The position numbers were made by a program, and so were the translations under genes. Below are positions 23,570-32,387 of a stretch of 64,000 nt of DNA, in pieces. Under the pieces are notes generated by a model. The model was not told the DNA's origin. It ran no database searches and saw nothing but the letters and a program-made list of their open reading frames with translations. The number at the start of each line of letters is the position of its first letter. The first letter of the stretch is position 1. The DNA comes from Verrucomicrobiia bacterium. GTDB taxonomy: Bacteria; Verrucomicrobiota; Verrucomicrobiia; Limisphaerales; Fontisphaeraceae. The stretch is from positions 53,185-117,184 of the forward strand of contig JAOAIT010000059.1 of the NCBI GenBank assembly GCA_026414565.1, written 5' to 3'.

Positions 23570-24709
23570 GTGAAAACCTTGCATCAATACCTGGTTCGCC
23601 AGACCCTCGCCACCGTGGCCATGACCGTGGGGGTGTTCACCGGCCTCCTCTTGCTGGGCAACGTCTTGCGCGAGGTCACGCTGCTGCTGCTCAACGAACA
23701 GGTCCGCGCGCTCACGGTGTTCAAAGCCTTGGGCCTCCTGGTCCCCTATGTGCTCGTCTTTGCCCTGCCCATGGGCCTCCTGACCGCCATGTTGCTAACC
23801 TTTGGCCGGCTCAGCGCCGAGCAGGAATTGAACGCCATGCGCGGCGGCGGCATCTCGGTGGTCTCCCTCATCACCCCCATTCTCCTGCTGGCCGTGGGCT
23901 TCAGTTGCCTGAGCGCCTTCATCAACCTCTATCTGGCCCCCCGCTGCCGCATGGCCTACAAGGACATGCTCGCCGACCTCCGCCAAATCCGCCCCGCCAC
24001 CGTCCTGACCGCCGGACGCTTCGTCAAAGACATCCCCGGCTACATCCTCTACGTCGGCAAAATCAAGGACGCCGAAATGCACGACGTCCTCATCTCCAAA
24101 GTGGACAAGGAAGGCGAAGTCACCACCATCCTCCAGGCCGCGCGCGGCGTGGTCGCCCCCGCCCCGGATACCAACCAGTTCATCCTCCGCCTCTTCGAAG
24201 CCCGCGGCTCCACCCTGGAAAAAGGAGTCCTGCAGGCCATGCCCTTTTACGCCGGCGAGGCCGAGTTCATCCTCGAGCTGCCCACTCAGCGGGCGCGCCC
24301 CATCAAACTCAACGAAATGACCTTTTTCGACCTGCTGGAGGAACGCCGCCGCGTGGAACAGCTCCTCGGCGGCGGCACCGGCCCCGAGCTTAGGCCCCTC
24401 CCCGCCCAAGCCCGGGACAAGGTGCTGTCCCCGCTCAAAGTCCAGCTCCACCACCAGGTGGCCTTCTCCTTTGCCTGCCTGGGCTTCACCCTCATTGGCA
24501 TCCCCCTGGGCATCCGCAGCCATCGCAAGGAAACCAGTGTGGGCGTGGCCGTGGCCCTCATCCTCGTCCTCATCTATTACAGCTTTTTCATCATGGCCGA
24601 TGCCCTGGCCACCCGGGCCCAGCTCCATCCCTGGCTCTTCTGTTGGATCCCCAATTTCCTCTTTCAGGGCGCCGGCATGGCCCTCCTCTGGCGGGTGAAC
24701 CGGCAATAA
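23570..24709 (+). CDS. LptF/LptG family permease (YjgP/YjgQ)
   Basis: 379 aa, GTG start. The topology is typical: three N-terminal membrane helices (about 15-35, 55-80, 95-120), a periplasmic beta-jellyroll (about 130-270), and three C-terminal helices (about 305-375). The AEQELNAMRGGG stretch after the second helix is the characteristic cytoplasmic coupling helix of LptF/G. These permeases work with the LptB ATPase to extract lipopolysaccharide from the inner membrane and push it onto the LptC-LptA bridge. Normally a pair (LptF plus LptG) is encoded side by side; only one is here, so its partner must be elsewhere. It starts 17 nt after tatD, and the channel gene follows by 9 nt. Confidence 0.88.
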   Translation: MKTLHQYLVRQTLATVAMTVGVFTGLLLLGNVLREVTLLLLNEQVRALTVFKALGLLVPYVLVFALPMGLLTAMLLTFGRLSAEQELNAMRGGGISVVSLITPILLLAVGFSCLSAFINLYLAPRCRMAYKDMLADLRQIRPATVLTAGRFVKDIPGYILYVGKIKDAEMHDVLISKVDKEGEVTTILQAARGVVAPAPDTNQFILRLFEARGSTLEKGVLQAMPFYAGEAEFILELPTQRARPIKLNEMTFFDLLEERRRVEQLLGGGTGPELRPLPAQARDKVLSPLKVQLHHQVAFSFACLGFTLIGIPLGIRSHRKETSVGVAVALILVLIYYSFFIMADALATRAQLHPWLFCWIPNFLFQGAGMALLWRVNRQ

Positions 24710-24718
24710 TGAGCCGCC

Positions 24719-25348
24719 ATGCTCACGCCCCTCCAACTCCCCTTCGTCCTGGAACACTTCGCCGTGGCCGTCTCCGCCATCAGCGGCGTGCTCGCGGCCC
24801 GGGGCAAGCGGGTGGATTTATTTGGCGTGCTCGTCCTCGCCGTCGTCACCGCTTTTGGCGGCGGCACCGTCCGGGATGTGCTGCTGGGCGATCAACCCAT
24901 CTTCTGGGTCCGGCAGCCCGCCTATCTTTATAACGCCGTGCTCACAGCCCTGAGCATGTTTCTCCTGGTCCGCTACCGCGACCTCTCGGGCACCGGCCTC
25001 CTGGTGGCGGATGCCTTCGCGCTCGCCTTATTTTCCATCGTGGGCGCGCACAAGGCCATGGTGTTCAATACCCCACCGCTGGCCGCCACCGCCATGGGCG
25101 TCGTCACCGGTGTGGCTGGCGGCATGTTGCGCGATGTGCTGCTCATGGAAATCCCCCTCGTCTTCCGCCGCGAAATCTATTTCTACGCCACCGCCTCCCT
25201 CGCCGGCGCCGGACTTTATGTGGCCTTGGAACAATGGTGGCCAGGCGCCTCCCGCAACCTCCTTGTCGGCGTGGCCTTTACCCTCGTATTGCGCCTCCTC
25301 AGCCTCAAATACAAGCTCGCCCTGCCGGAATTGCCCGGCCACAAGTAA
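24719..25348 (+). CDS. TRIC-type cation channel / UPF0126 family membrane protein
   Basis: 209 aa with about seven membrane helices and an internal two-fold repeat. Each half carries a glycine-rich turn followed by Arg-Asp: AFGGGTVRDVLLGDQPIFW in the first and GVAGGMLRDVLLMEIPLVF in the second. This pair is the signature of the UPF0126/YicG family, whose bacterial members are homologues of animal TRIC potassium channels. The ion selectivity here is unknown. The start is 9 nt after the permease stop, with GAGCC just upstream, so it is the last gene of the LarA-tatD-lptF/G run. Confidence 0.9.
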   Translation: MLTPLQLPFVLEHFAVAVSAISGVLAARGKRVDLFGVLVLAVVTAFGGGTVRDVLLGDQPIFWVRQPAYLYNAVLTALSMFLLVRYRDLSGTGLLVADAFALALFSIVGAHKAMVFNTPPLAATAMGVVTGVAGGMLRDVLLMEIPLVFRREIYFYATASLAGAGLYVALEQWWPGASRNLLVGVAFTLVLRLLSLKYKLALPELPGHK

Positions 25349-25412
25349 GCGTTAAGCGGCATCCCTGCGCCGCGCACCTCCCAGGCCAACCTGCCCCCCC
25401 CACGCGCCCCGC

Positions 25413-26537
25413 TCAGCCGCGCGTGCTGAATTTGAAAACGGTGGTGGATTTCCTCACCTGCCCCGCCCGCAAAATCGGACTGGGAAAATGCGGTTTGTTG
25501 ATGGAATCCGGAAAGTGCTGGGTCTCCAGGCAGAAACCCTGATATTGCTGATACACCGCGCCCCCTTTGCCCGGCTGGTTGCTCATGTGATTGGCCGTGT
25601 AAAGCTGCACGCCCGGCTCGGTGGTCCACATCTCCATGACCCGCCCGCTCTTGGGCTCCACCACCCGCGCCCCCAGCGCAGGCGTGATCCCATCCGATTT
25701 CAGCACAAAATTATGGTCATAACCCCGCGTGCGCGCCAGCTCCTTGATCCGGGCGCCAATCGGCGTCGGTTGCGTAAAATCCAGCGGCGTGCCCTTCACA
25801 AAAAGGATCTCCCCCGTGGGAATCAACCCCTCATCCGCAGGCGTGTAAAAATCTGCCAACAGTTGCAACTCATGCCCCAGCACGTCCCCGCTGTCGTGCC
25901 CCCCCAGGTTGAAGTAACTGTGATTGGTGAGGTTGACGATCGTGTCCTTGTCCGAAGTGCTCTCGTAATCAATCCGCAGCTCGTTCTCCACCGTCAACGC
26001 ATAGGTCACCGTCACCTGCAGGTTGCCGGGATACCCCTCCTCGCCGTCCGGGCTGCGGTAGCGCAAACGCACGCCAGCGGCCGAGGCTGAGGAAAACGGC
26101 TCCGCCTGCCACACCTGTTTATCGAAACCACGCCGCCCGCCGTGAATATGATTTTTGCCATTGTTGGCCGCCAGTTTATACACCTGGCCGTTAAGCACAA
26201 ATTGCGCCCCGCCAATGCGATTCGCAAATCGCCCTACCGTGGCCCCAAACAACGGATGCCCCTTCACATACGGCCCCAGTTGATCAAATCCCAACACCAC
26301 ATCCCGGCTTTGCCCCTGCCGATCCGGCACATGCAGCTCCACCAATATCGCCCCATAGGTCATCACTTTTGCCGTCAGCCCGCGCCCATTGCGCAGGGTG
26401 AAAAGCTCAATCACCGTCCCGTCGGCCATCTTGCCAAATTCACTTCGCTCCACCACGGGAGCCGCGGCGGCGCCCCACGCCCCGCCCGTCATGGCCACCC
26501 CCACCAATAACCAGCGTGGTACAAAGTTTTGCATCAT
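25413..26537 (-). CDS. galM: Exported aldose 1-epimerase (galactose mutarotase)
   Basis: 374 aa including a signal peptide (about 1-25, ending GAAAA), so periplasmic or extracellular, unlike E. coli GalM. The mutarotase landmarks are present: TVGRFANRI, NGKNHIHGG, the catalytic His in NHSYFNLGG, YDHNFVL and the catalytic Glu in GFCLETQHFPDS. It interconverts alpha and beta anomers of aldoses such as galactose or glucose, which fits the glycosidases in this window that release sugars outside the cytoplasm. Two adjacent ATGs begin the gene. A TTGTCA-N17-TAGGCT promoter ends 6 nt before the start and shares its -35 box with the divergent oxidoreductase gene at 26602. Confidence 0.92.
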   Translation of the reverse strand: MMQNFVPRWLLVGVAMTGGAWGAAAAPVVERSEFGKMADGTVIELFTLRNGRGLTAKVMTYGAILVELHVPDRQGQSRDVVLGFDQLGPYVKGHPLFGATVGRFANRIGGAQFVLNGQVYKLAANNGKNHIHGGRRGFDKQVWQAEPFSSASAAGVRLRYRSPDGEEGYPGNLQVTVTYALTVENELRIDYESTSDKDTIVNLTNHSYFNLGGHDSGDVLGHELQLLADFYTPADEGLIPTGEILFVKGTPLDFTQPTPIGARIKELARTRGYDHNFVLKSDGITPALGARVVEPKSGRVMEMWTTEPGVQLYTANHMSNQPGKGGAVYQQYQGFCLETQHFPDSINKPHFPSPILRAGQVRKSTTVFKFSTRG

Positions 26538-26543
26538 GCCCCC

Positions 26544-26572
26544 AGCCTACGCCCCGCCCCCTGTCTTGACAA
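26544..26572 (-). promoter_or_regulatory. Promoter TTGTCA-N17-TAGGCT of galM
   Basis: On the minus strand TTGTCA (26572-26567), a 17-nt spacer and TAGGCT (26549-26544) end 6 nt before the ATG at 26537. The -35 box overlaps the TTGACA of the opposite promoter at 26566-26571, so one sequence serves both directions. Confidence 0.5.
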
Positions 26573-26593
26573 CCGGTTTGTGGCCGCCAGAAT
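26566..26593 (+). promoter_or_regulatory. Promoter TTGACA-N16-CAGAAT of the Tat-exported oxidoreductase
   Basis: A perfect TTGACA (26566-26571) is followed after 16 nt by CAGAAT (26588-26593), 8 nt before the ATG at 26602. No Shine-Dalgarno site is present, so the transcript is predicted to start at or just before the start codon. Confidence 0.5.
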
Positions 26594-26601
26594 GGCCCCG
26601 T

Positions 26602-27939
26602 ATGAAACGCTCCTCCATCTCTCGCCGCCAGTTCCTGCGCCACTCCGCCGCCGCTTCTGCCGCCCTCGCCCTGCCCACCCTCATCCCCCGCCACGTCCTG
26701 GGCGCTGAGGGACAGCCCGGCGCCAATGAACGCATCAACATCGGTTTTATCGGCATCGGCCGCCAGGCCACCGGCCTGCTCTCCGGCGCCTTGCGCAGCA
26801 AAACCGCCCGCATCGGCGCGTTTGCCGATGTCAATCTCAGCCGCGCCCAGAAAAATGCCTCCGCTCTGGGCGCCACCGCCTATCAGGATTACCGCCATCT
26901 GCTCGACCAGAAGGACATTGATGCCGTGGTCACCGCCACCCCGGAACATTGGCGCATCCTCATCGTCCTCCACGCCTGCCAGGCCGGCAAGGATTTGTAC
27001 GTGGAAAAACCGCTCTCCCTCACCGTCAAAGAAGGCCGCTGGATGGTCACGGCTGCCCGCAAATACAAGCGCATCATTCAGGTGGGCAGCCAGCAACGCT
27101 CCGACCCCCTCGATGTCGCCGCCTGCGAATTCGTCCGCAGTGGTGGCCTGGGCAAAATCACCAAAGTGGTGGCCTCCAATTATCCCAGCCCCTGGGAATA
27201 CAACCTGCCCCCGGAACCCGTCCCGGAGGGATTGGATTGGAATATGTGGTGCGGCCCGGCGCCGCTGGTGCCTTTCAGTCAGTCCCTCTACGTCCCCCGC
27301 GAAGTTGGCCAGCCCGGTTCTCCAGGTTGGGCCGCCCCCGGTTGGCTCTCCTTCCGCCCTCATTCAGGCGGCGAAGTCACCGGCTGGGGTTCTCATGGCT
27401 TTGACATGATTCAATACGCCCTCGGCATGGATGACAGCGGCCCGGTCGAAATCTGGCCCGTGGGCAAAAAATTTGAGGCCCCCACCTACGACAAACCGGA
27501 AAGCAAGGCGCGGGGCGATAAAATCACCAGCGAGCCCCTCGTCTATTTCAAATACGCCAACGGCGTGGTGGTGGAACCCGGCAACGCCCCCGGCTTCGGC
27601 TGTGTGGTCCATGGCGAAAAAGGCTGGCTCCGCATTGACCGCGGCCGGCTGGACTCCCAACCGGAAGACATCTACGAAAAGCTCATGCGGGAACGCCCCA
27701 AAATCCCCGGCCACATCGAAAACTGGCTCCAGTGCATCAAGTCCCGCAAATTGCCCACCGCGGATGTCGAAATCGGCCATCGCTCGGCCACCGTGTGTCA
27801 CCTCGTCAACATCTGCCGCTGGACCGGCCGCAAACTGCGCTGGGACCCCGTCAAAGAAATTTTCCCTGACGACCCGGAGGCCAATCAACACCTGGACCGC
27901 GAGCGCCGCAAGGGATTTGAAGTGCCGGCGGTCATCTGA
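26602..27939 (+). CDS. Tat-exported Gfo/Idh/MocA family oxidoreductase
   Basis: 445 aa from the ATG at 26602; the frame is open upstream but the promoter and signal peptide fix the start. The N-terminus is a Tat signal: ISRRQFLRHSAAASAALALP with the twin Arg. The Rossmann domain starts NIGFIGIGRQATG, and the family Glu-Lys-Pro lies in YVEKPLSLT. The C-terminal domain has the GWGSHGFDMIQYAL helix. Tat export implies that the NAD(P)-type cofactor is loaded in the cytoplasm and that the enzyme works in the periplasm. Family members of this kind oxidise sugars or glycosides, often at C3. A DUF1080 protein expected to act on 3-keto-glycosides is encoded at 60607. Divergent from galM. Confidence 0.9.
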   Translation: MKRSSISRRQFLRHSAAASAALALPTLIPRHVLGAEGQPGANERINIGFIGIGRQATGLLSGALRSKTARIGAFADVNLSRAQKNASALGATAYQDYRHLLDQKDIDAVVTATPEHWRILIVLHACQAGKDLYVEKPLSLTVKEGRWMVTAARKYKRIIQVGSQQRSDPLDVAACEFVRSGGLGKITKVVASNYPSPWEYNLPPEPVPEGLDWNMWCGPAPLVPFSQSLYVPREVGQPGSPGWAAPGWLSFRPHSGGEVTGWGSHGFDMIQYALGMDDSGPVEIWPVGKKFEAPTYDKPESKARGDKITSEPLVYFKYANGVVVEPGNAPGFGCVVHGEKGWLRIDRGRLDSQPEDIYEKLMRERPKIPGHIENWLQCIKSRKLPTADVEIGHRSATVCHLVNICRWTGRKLRWDPVKEIFPDDPEANQHLDRERRKGFEVPAVI

Positions 27940-28011
27940 CCTCTCCGCCAGCGCTTCAAGGCCTGCTCACCAGTGCTTTGTTTCGCCTGCAAGGTAATTG
28001 GGTATTTTTTT

Positions 28012-29580
28012 ATGAAAAGCATCTTCCCTCTGACGCTGTCCCTCCTGGCAGTTTTCCTGGCCGCCCCAACCCTTTCACTGCCGGCGGCCACGCCACCCCC
28101 GCCCCAAGCCCGCCTGGGCATGAATCTTAATGGCCCGGCAGACTGGAACACGGAACTTCCTTTCGTGGACGTATCGCGCCTCGCCCGGCCCTGGATCAGC
28201 CAGAAAAAAGGACAGCCCTGGGGCAAAGGCCCGCCACTGGCCCTCGACCCGCTCGGTTACGTCACCCGTCTGGAACCCGACTGTTTCGCCGAAACCTTGA
28301 TGTGCACCATCGAAGGCGGCCATTATCCTTCAGGCGAATACACCCTCCTCTACGAAGGCGAGGGCCAGTTCGACTTCAACAACGGCACCGTCCTCTCCCG
28401 CCAGCCCGGCCGCATCGTCTTCAAGGTGGATGCCTCGCGCGGCGCCTTTTTCCTGCGCCTCACCCAGATCAATCCGGCCAACTACCCCCGCAACATTCGG
28501 GTCCTCATGCCCGGCTTTGAAAAGAACTACCGCGAGCAACTGTTTCATCCCGCCTTCCTCCGGCGTTGGCAGGGCATCGCCTGTTTCCGATTCATGGACT
28601 GGCAGGAAACCAACAACTCCAAACAACATAAATGGGCCGATCGCCCCAAACCGGAGGAATTCACCTGGAGCCGCGCCGGCGTGCCCGTGGAAGTCATGGT
28701 GGACTTGTGCAACCGCTTGCAGGCCGACGCCTGGTTCTGCATGCCCCATCTGGCCGATGACGAATACGTGCGCGAATTCGCCCGGCTGGTCCAAGCCCGC
28801 CTCCACCCCCGCGCCCGCGTGTACGTGGAGCTTTCCAACGAGCTGTGGAACAGCATGTTTCAGCAATCCCGCTGGGCTGGCGAGGAAGGCCGCAAACTGG
28901 GCTTTGCCGAAAAACCGTGGGAGGCCGGCTGGCGCTTCACCGCCCATCGCTCCGTCCAAATCTTCAAGATCTGGGAGGAAATCTTTGGGGGACGCAACCG
29001 CCTAATCAGAGTCCTGGCTTCCCAGGCGGCCAACCCCTATGTCTCCGAGCGCATCGTCGAGTGGCAGGAAGCCTTCAAACACGCCGACGCCCTCGCCATT
29101 GCCCCCTACCTCAGTTGCAACATCCCCAAAGAAGGCAAGGAGCTTAACGAAGCCATGGTCGCCACCTGGCACGTGGAACAGGCCCTGGACTATCTGGAAA
29201 ACAAAGCCCTGCCCGAATCCATCCGATGGATCCAGGGTAACAAGAAAATTGCGGATAAATACGGCCTGAAACTCATCGCCTACGAAGCCGGACAACACAT
29301 GGTTGGCCTGGGCGATGTCGTGAACAATGACCAAATCACCAAACTCCTCCATGCAGCCAACCGCCACCCCCGCATGGGCCAGATTTATGAAAAATATTAT
29401 GCCGCCTGGCAAAAGGAAGGCGGCGACCTGCTCTGCTATTTCGCCTCCGTCGGCCGCTGGAGCAAGTGGGGAAGCTGGGGGATCATGGAGTATTACGACG
29501 AAAACCCCGCTCTATCCCCCAAATTCATGGCCACCATGCGCTGGGCCAAGGCCTTGGGACAGCCGATCAACCTGCCCTGA
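28012..29580 (+). CDS. Secreted glycoside hydrolase-like protein
   Basis: 522 aa from the ATG at 28012, where a clean signal peptide begins (MKSIFPLTLSLLAVFLAAP). An upstream ATG at 27973 would add 13 residues. A beta-rich N-terminal region (about 35-180) precedes a TIM-barrel-like domain. YVELSNELWNSMF (Glu near 276) and LIAYEAGQHM (Glu near 425) have the form of GH-A clan acid/base and nucleophile, and EYYDENP closes the domain. I cannot name a GH family; similar proteins are often annotated as cellulose-binding or hypothetical in Planctomycetes and Verrucomicrobia. It lies 72 nt after the exported oxidoreductase on the same strand, so the two may share a substrate. Confidence 0.78.
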   Translation: MKSIFPLTLSLLAVFLAAPTLSLPAATPPPPQARLGMNLNGPADWNTELPFVDVSRLARPWISQKKGQPWGKGPPLALDPLGYVTRLEPDCFAETLMCTIEGGHYPSGEYTLLYEGEGQFDFNNGTVLSRQPGRIVFKVDASRGAFFLRLTQINPANYPRNIRVLMPGFEKNYREQLFHPAFLRRWQGIACFRFMDWQETNNSKQHKWADRPKPEEFTWSRAGVPVEVMVDLCNRLQADAWFCMPHLADDEYVREFARLVQARLHPRARVYVELSNELWNSMFQQSRWAGEEGRKLGFAEKPWEAGWRFTAHRSVQIFKIWEEIFGGRNRLIRVLASQAANPYVSERIVEWQEAFKHADALAIAPYLSCNIPKEGKELNEAMVATWHVEQALDYLENKALPESIRWIQGNKKIADKYGLKLIAYEAGQHMVGLGDVVNNDQITKLLHAANRHPRMGQIYEKYYAAWQKEGGDLLCYFASVGRWSKWGSWGIMEYYDENPALSPKFMATMRWAKALGQPINLP

Positions 29581-29705
29581 ACCGCCCCTTCCCCGCTCCT
29601 CTCCATTGCGCCATCCAGCTCCGCCTGGCGTTCTCCTCAACCAGCCAAAATGCCCGGCCCAGTCTCCCGGAGCAGCAATCCTTGTGCCGTTTTTTCTAAA
29701 TCTGC

Positions 29706-29733
29706 TTGTGCATCCGTCAGGGCGCGGTACATT
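29706..29733 (+). promoter_or_regulatory. Promoter TTGTGC-N16-TACATT of rpoN
   Basis: TTGTGC (29706-29711) and TACATT (29728-29733) are 16 nt apart, and the -10 box ends 8 nt before the rpoN ATG at 29742. No Shine-Dalgarno site is seen. Confidence 0.4.
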
Positions 29734-29741
29734 ACCGGTGA

Positions 29742-31244
29742 ATGGCGCAAGGTTTGCATCTGACTCAGTCGTTGAAGCAAACGCTGGTGCTGGCGCCCCA
29801 AATGCAACAGTCACTGGCGTTGTTGCAAGCCCCTATTCTTGAGCTTAAAGCGCTGGTCGAAAAGGAGTTGCAGCAAAACCCCGTCCTCGAGGAATTACCC
29901 CCCTCAGCCTCCGATACCCAGGAAAAAACTGAAGCCGACCCCGGCGAAATCCCCGCCAGCCGTTTGGACCCAGCCGAGCCTCCCCCGGACGTCACCTACG
30001 ACCCCGCCACCGAACGGGAATCCAAAGCCCCCGTGGACGATTTCCAGGCGGAGTTCGAGCGGCTGGCCCAACTGGACCAGGAATGGCGCGACCACTTCAG
30101 CCAGACCCAGACCCCCCTCCGCAGCCGCGAAGAAGATGAGGAAAAACGGGCTTATATGTTTGAAAGCCTCACCAACGGCGTCTCCCTCCAGGAAGACCTG
30201 TTGGAGCAAATGCGCCTCTCCGACCTGACCCCCGAACAGCGCCCCATCGCCGAGCTTATCATCGGCAACATTGATGAAAATGGCTACCTCAAGGCTTCAG
30301 TGGACGAACTCTCCTTCTCCACCAACGTTCCCAGGGAGCAAATTGAAGCCGTCCTGAAGGTCATTCAAAGCTTCCACCCCCCCGGCGTCGGAGCGCGCGA
30401 TTTGCGCGAATGTCTCCTCCTGCAGTTGGAGCGCGCCGGACGCCAGGATTCCCTGGAATACAAAATCATCCAAAACCACATGGATGAACTGGGCCGCCGC
30501 CGCTTTCCCGAAATCGCCCGGGCGCTCAACGTCCAGGTCGCCGAGGTGCAGGAAGCCGCCCGCCGCATCGCCAATCTCGACCCCCGTCCCGGCCGGGCCA
30601 TCTCCGCCGAACCGGATGTGTACATCGTCCCGGAAGTCTTTGTCACCAAAAGCGGCGATGACTACGTGGTCACCCTCAATGACGAGCACATCCCGCGTCT
30701 GCGCATTAGCAACCAATACAAGGACCTGATGGCCCAGCCCAACAGCGATGACGAGGTCCGCGATTACATCCGCAACAAAATCCAGGCCGGCAAATTCCTC
30801 ATCAAAAGCATCCACCAGCGCCAGCAAACCATCCTCAACATCGCCAAAGAAATCGTGAAGCGCCAGCGCGACTTCATGGAAAAAGGCGTCTCCGCCCTCA
30901 AACCCATGACCATGGCCCAGGTGGCGGAGGCCGTGGGCGTCCATGAAACCACGGTCAGCCGCGCCGTCTCCGGCAAATACATGCAGACCCCCCAGGGTGT
31001 CTTCGAAATGCGCTATTTCTTCACCAGCGGTCTGCAAACCACCAACGGCGACGGCGTCTCCAATGCCACCGTCAAGGAAATGATCGCCGAGCTTTTCCGC
31101 AACGAATCTCCCAAATACCCCCTGAGTGACGAGGAGGTCGTCCGCCTGCTCAAAGAAAAGGGCATCGTCATCGCCCGCCGCACCGTGGCCAAATACCGCG
31201 CCGAGCTGGGCATCCTGCCCTCCAATTTGCGGAAGGTGTACTGA
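29742..31244 (+). CDS. rpoN: RNA polymerase sigma-54 factor
   Basis: 500 aa, usual length. Region I is a Gln/Leu-rich helix (HLTQSLKQTLVLAPQMQQSL), which blocks open complex formation until an AAA+ activator acts. The acidic region II is followed by the core-binding domain (PEQRPIAELIIGNIDENGYL). The helix-turn-helix AEAVGVHETTVSRAVSGKYM reads the -12 element, and the RpoN box ARRTVAKYR near residue 480 reads the -24 element. No sigma-54 activator or modulation-factor gene is adjacent; the hybrid kinase at 18683 has no activator domain. The start codon is placed by a promoter ending 8 nt upstream. It converges on rfbB. Confidence 0.96.
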   Translation: MAQGLHLTQSLKQTLVLAPQMQQSLALLQAPILELKALVEKELQQNPVLEELPPSASDTQEKTEADPGEIPASRLDPAEPPPDVTYDPATERESKAPVDDFQAEFERLAQLDQEWRDHFSQTQTPLRSREEDEEKRAYMFESLTNGVSLQEDLLEQMRLSDLTPEQRPIAELIIGNIDENGYLKASVDELSFSTNVPREQIEAVLKVIQSFHPPGVGARDLRECLLLQLERAGRQDSLEYKIIQNHMDELGRRRFPEIARALNVQVAEVQEAARRIANLDPRPGRAISAEPDVYIVPEVFVTKSGDDYVVTLNDEHIPRLRISNQYKDLMAQPNSDDEVRDYIRNKIQAGKFLIKSIHQRQQTILNIAKEIVKRQRDFMEKGVSALKPMTMAQVAEAVGVHETTVSRAVSGKYMQTPQGVFEMRYFFTSGLQTTNGDGVSNATVKEMIAELFRNESPKYPLSDEEVVRLLKEKGIVIARRTVAKYRAELGILPSNLRKVY

Positions 31245-31268
31245 GGCAATCGCCGGCCTCCAGGCGCC

Positions 31269-32336
31269 TCACCCCGCCTTCGGCTCCGTCCCCTGCCCCA
31301 GCCGTTGCAACCGGTATTTCCCTTCCAGTATCCTTTGCCACCACGGCTCGTTCTCCAAATACCATTGCACCGTTTGCCGAAACCCCGATTCACGATCCTG
31401 CCGCGGCACCCAGCCCAGCTCCCGCCGAATCTTCGAGGCATCTATGGCATAGCGCATATCATGCCCGGGCCGGTCCGGCACAAACGCTATTTGTTGCGCA
31501 TACGATTTGCCGCCCCCGGCCGGCCGCAGCTCATCCAAAATCCGGCACAGCAGCCGCACCAAATCCAGATTCCGCATCTCATTATTGCCGCCAATGTTGT
31601 ACGTCTCCCCCGGACGCCCCCGCTCCACCACTTTCAACAAAGCCTCCGCATGATCCACCACATACAGCCAGTCACGCACATTCTCCCCCCGCCCGTACAC
31701 CGGTATCGGCTCCCCGCGCAGGGCCTTCAAAATCACCACCGGAATCAGCTTCTCCGGAAACTGGTACGGCCCATAGTTGTTCGAGCAGTTGGTCACCATG
31801 ACCGGCAGCCCGTAGGTGTGATACCATGCCCGCGCCAGATGATCCGAAGCCGCCTTGCTGGCGCTGTAGGGGGAATGCGGATCGTACGGCGTCGTCTCCG
31901 TGAACTGCCCCTCCGCCCCCAGCGACCCATAAACTTCATCCGTCGAAACGTGCAAAAACCTGAATCTTTCCCGCTCCCCCGGCGCCAGACCCTGCCAGTA
32001 TTCCCGCGCCGCCTGCAACATCACCGCCGTCCCCACCACGTTGGTCTGAATAAAGGCCATCGGCCCGTCAATGCTCCGATCCACATGCGACTCCGCCGCC
32101 AAATGCATGATCGCCTGCGGCTTGAACCAGGCCAGCGTCCGCCGCACCATGTCCGCGTCCGCTATGTCCCCCTGCACAAACCGGTACTGCGGATGCCCCG
32201 CCACATCCGCCAGCGACTCCAGATTGCCGGCATACGTCAGCTTGTCATAATTCAGCACCGCATGCCCTTGGTGCAGCAGATGCCGCACCAGATTCGAGCC
32301 AATAAATCCCGCCCCGCCGGTAACCAGTATGTTCAT
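31269..32336 (-). CDS. rfbB: dTDP-glucose 4,6-dehydratase
   Basis: 355 aa, usual length for RfbB/RmlB. The NAD-binding [15 protein letters not shown] opens the protein. TYAGNLESL is typical of the family, as are [14 protein letters not shown], the catalytic stretch STDEVYG, and [11 protein letters not shown] with the Tyr-Lys pair. The enzyme converts dTDP-glucose to dTDP-4-keto-6-deoxyglucose, the first committed step to dTDP-rhamnose and other deoxysugars of surface glycans. The companions rfbA, rfbC and rfbD are not adjacent. It lies 51 nt downstream of the FG-GAP gene on the minus strand. GATAAA (with TTGGCG 15 nt upstream) ends 8 nt before the ATG, so it may have its own promoter. Confidence 0.95.
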   Translation of the reverse strand: MNILVTGGAGFIGSNLVRHLLHQGHAVLNYDKLTYAGNLESLADVAGHPQYRFVQGDIADADMVRRTLAWFKPQAIMHLAAESHVDRSIDGPMAFIQTNVVGTAVMLQAAREYWQGLAPGERERFRFLHVSTDEVYGSLGAEGQFTETTPYDPHSPYSASKAASDHLARAWYHTYGLPVMVTNCSNNYGPYQFPEKLIPVVILKALRGEPIPVYGRGENVRDWLYVVDHAEALLKVVERGRPGETYNIGGNNEMRNLDLVRLLCRILDELRPAGGGKSYAQQIAFVPDRPGHDMRYAIDASKIRRELGWVPRQDRESGFRQTVQWYLENEPWWQRILEGKYRLQRLGQGTEPKAG

Positions 32337-32387
32337 GTGCCTTGTTTATCCACCCCCAGTATGAACGCCAATCACTTTCTCGCCAAG

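Noticed and set aside
31243..31270. Possible bidirectional terminator between rpoN and rfbB
   Set aside because: Only a short GAGGC/GCCTC pairing with no T tract on either strand.
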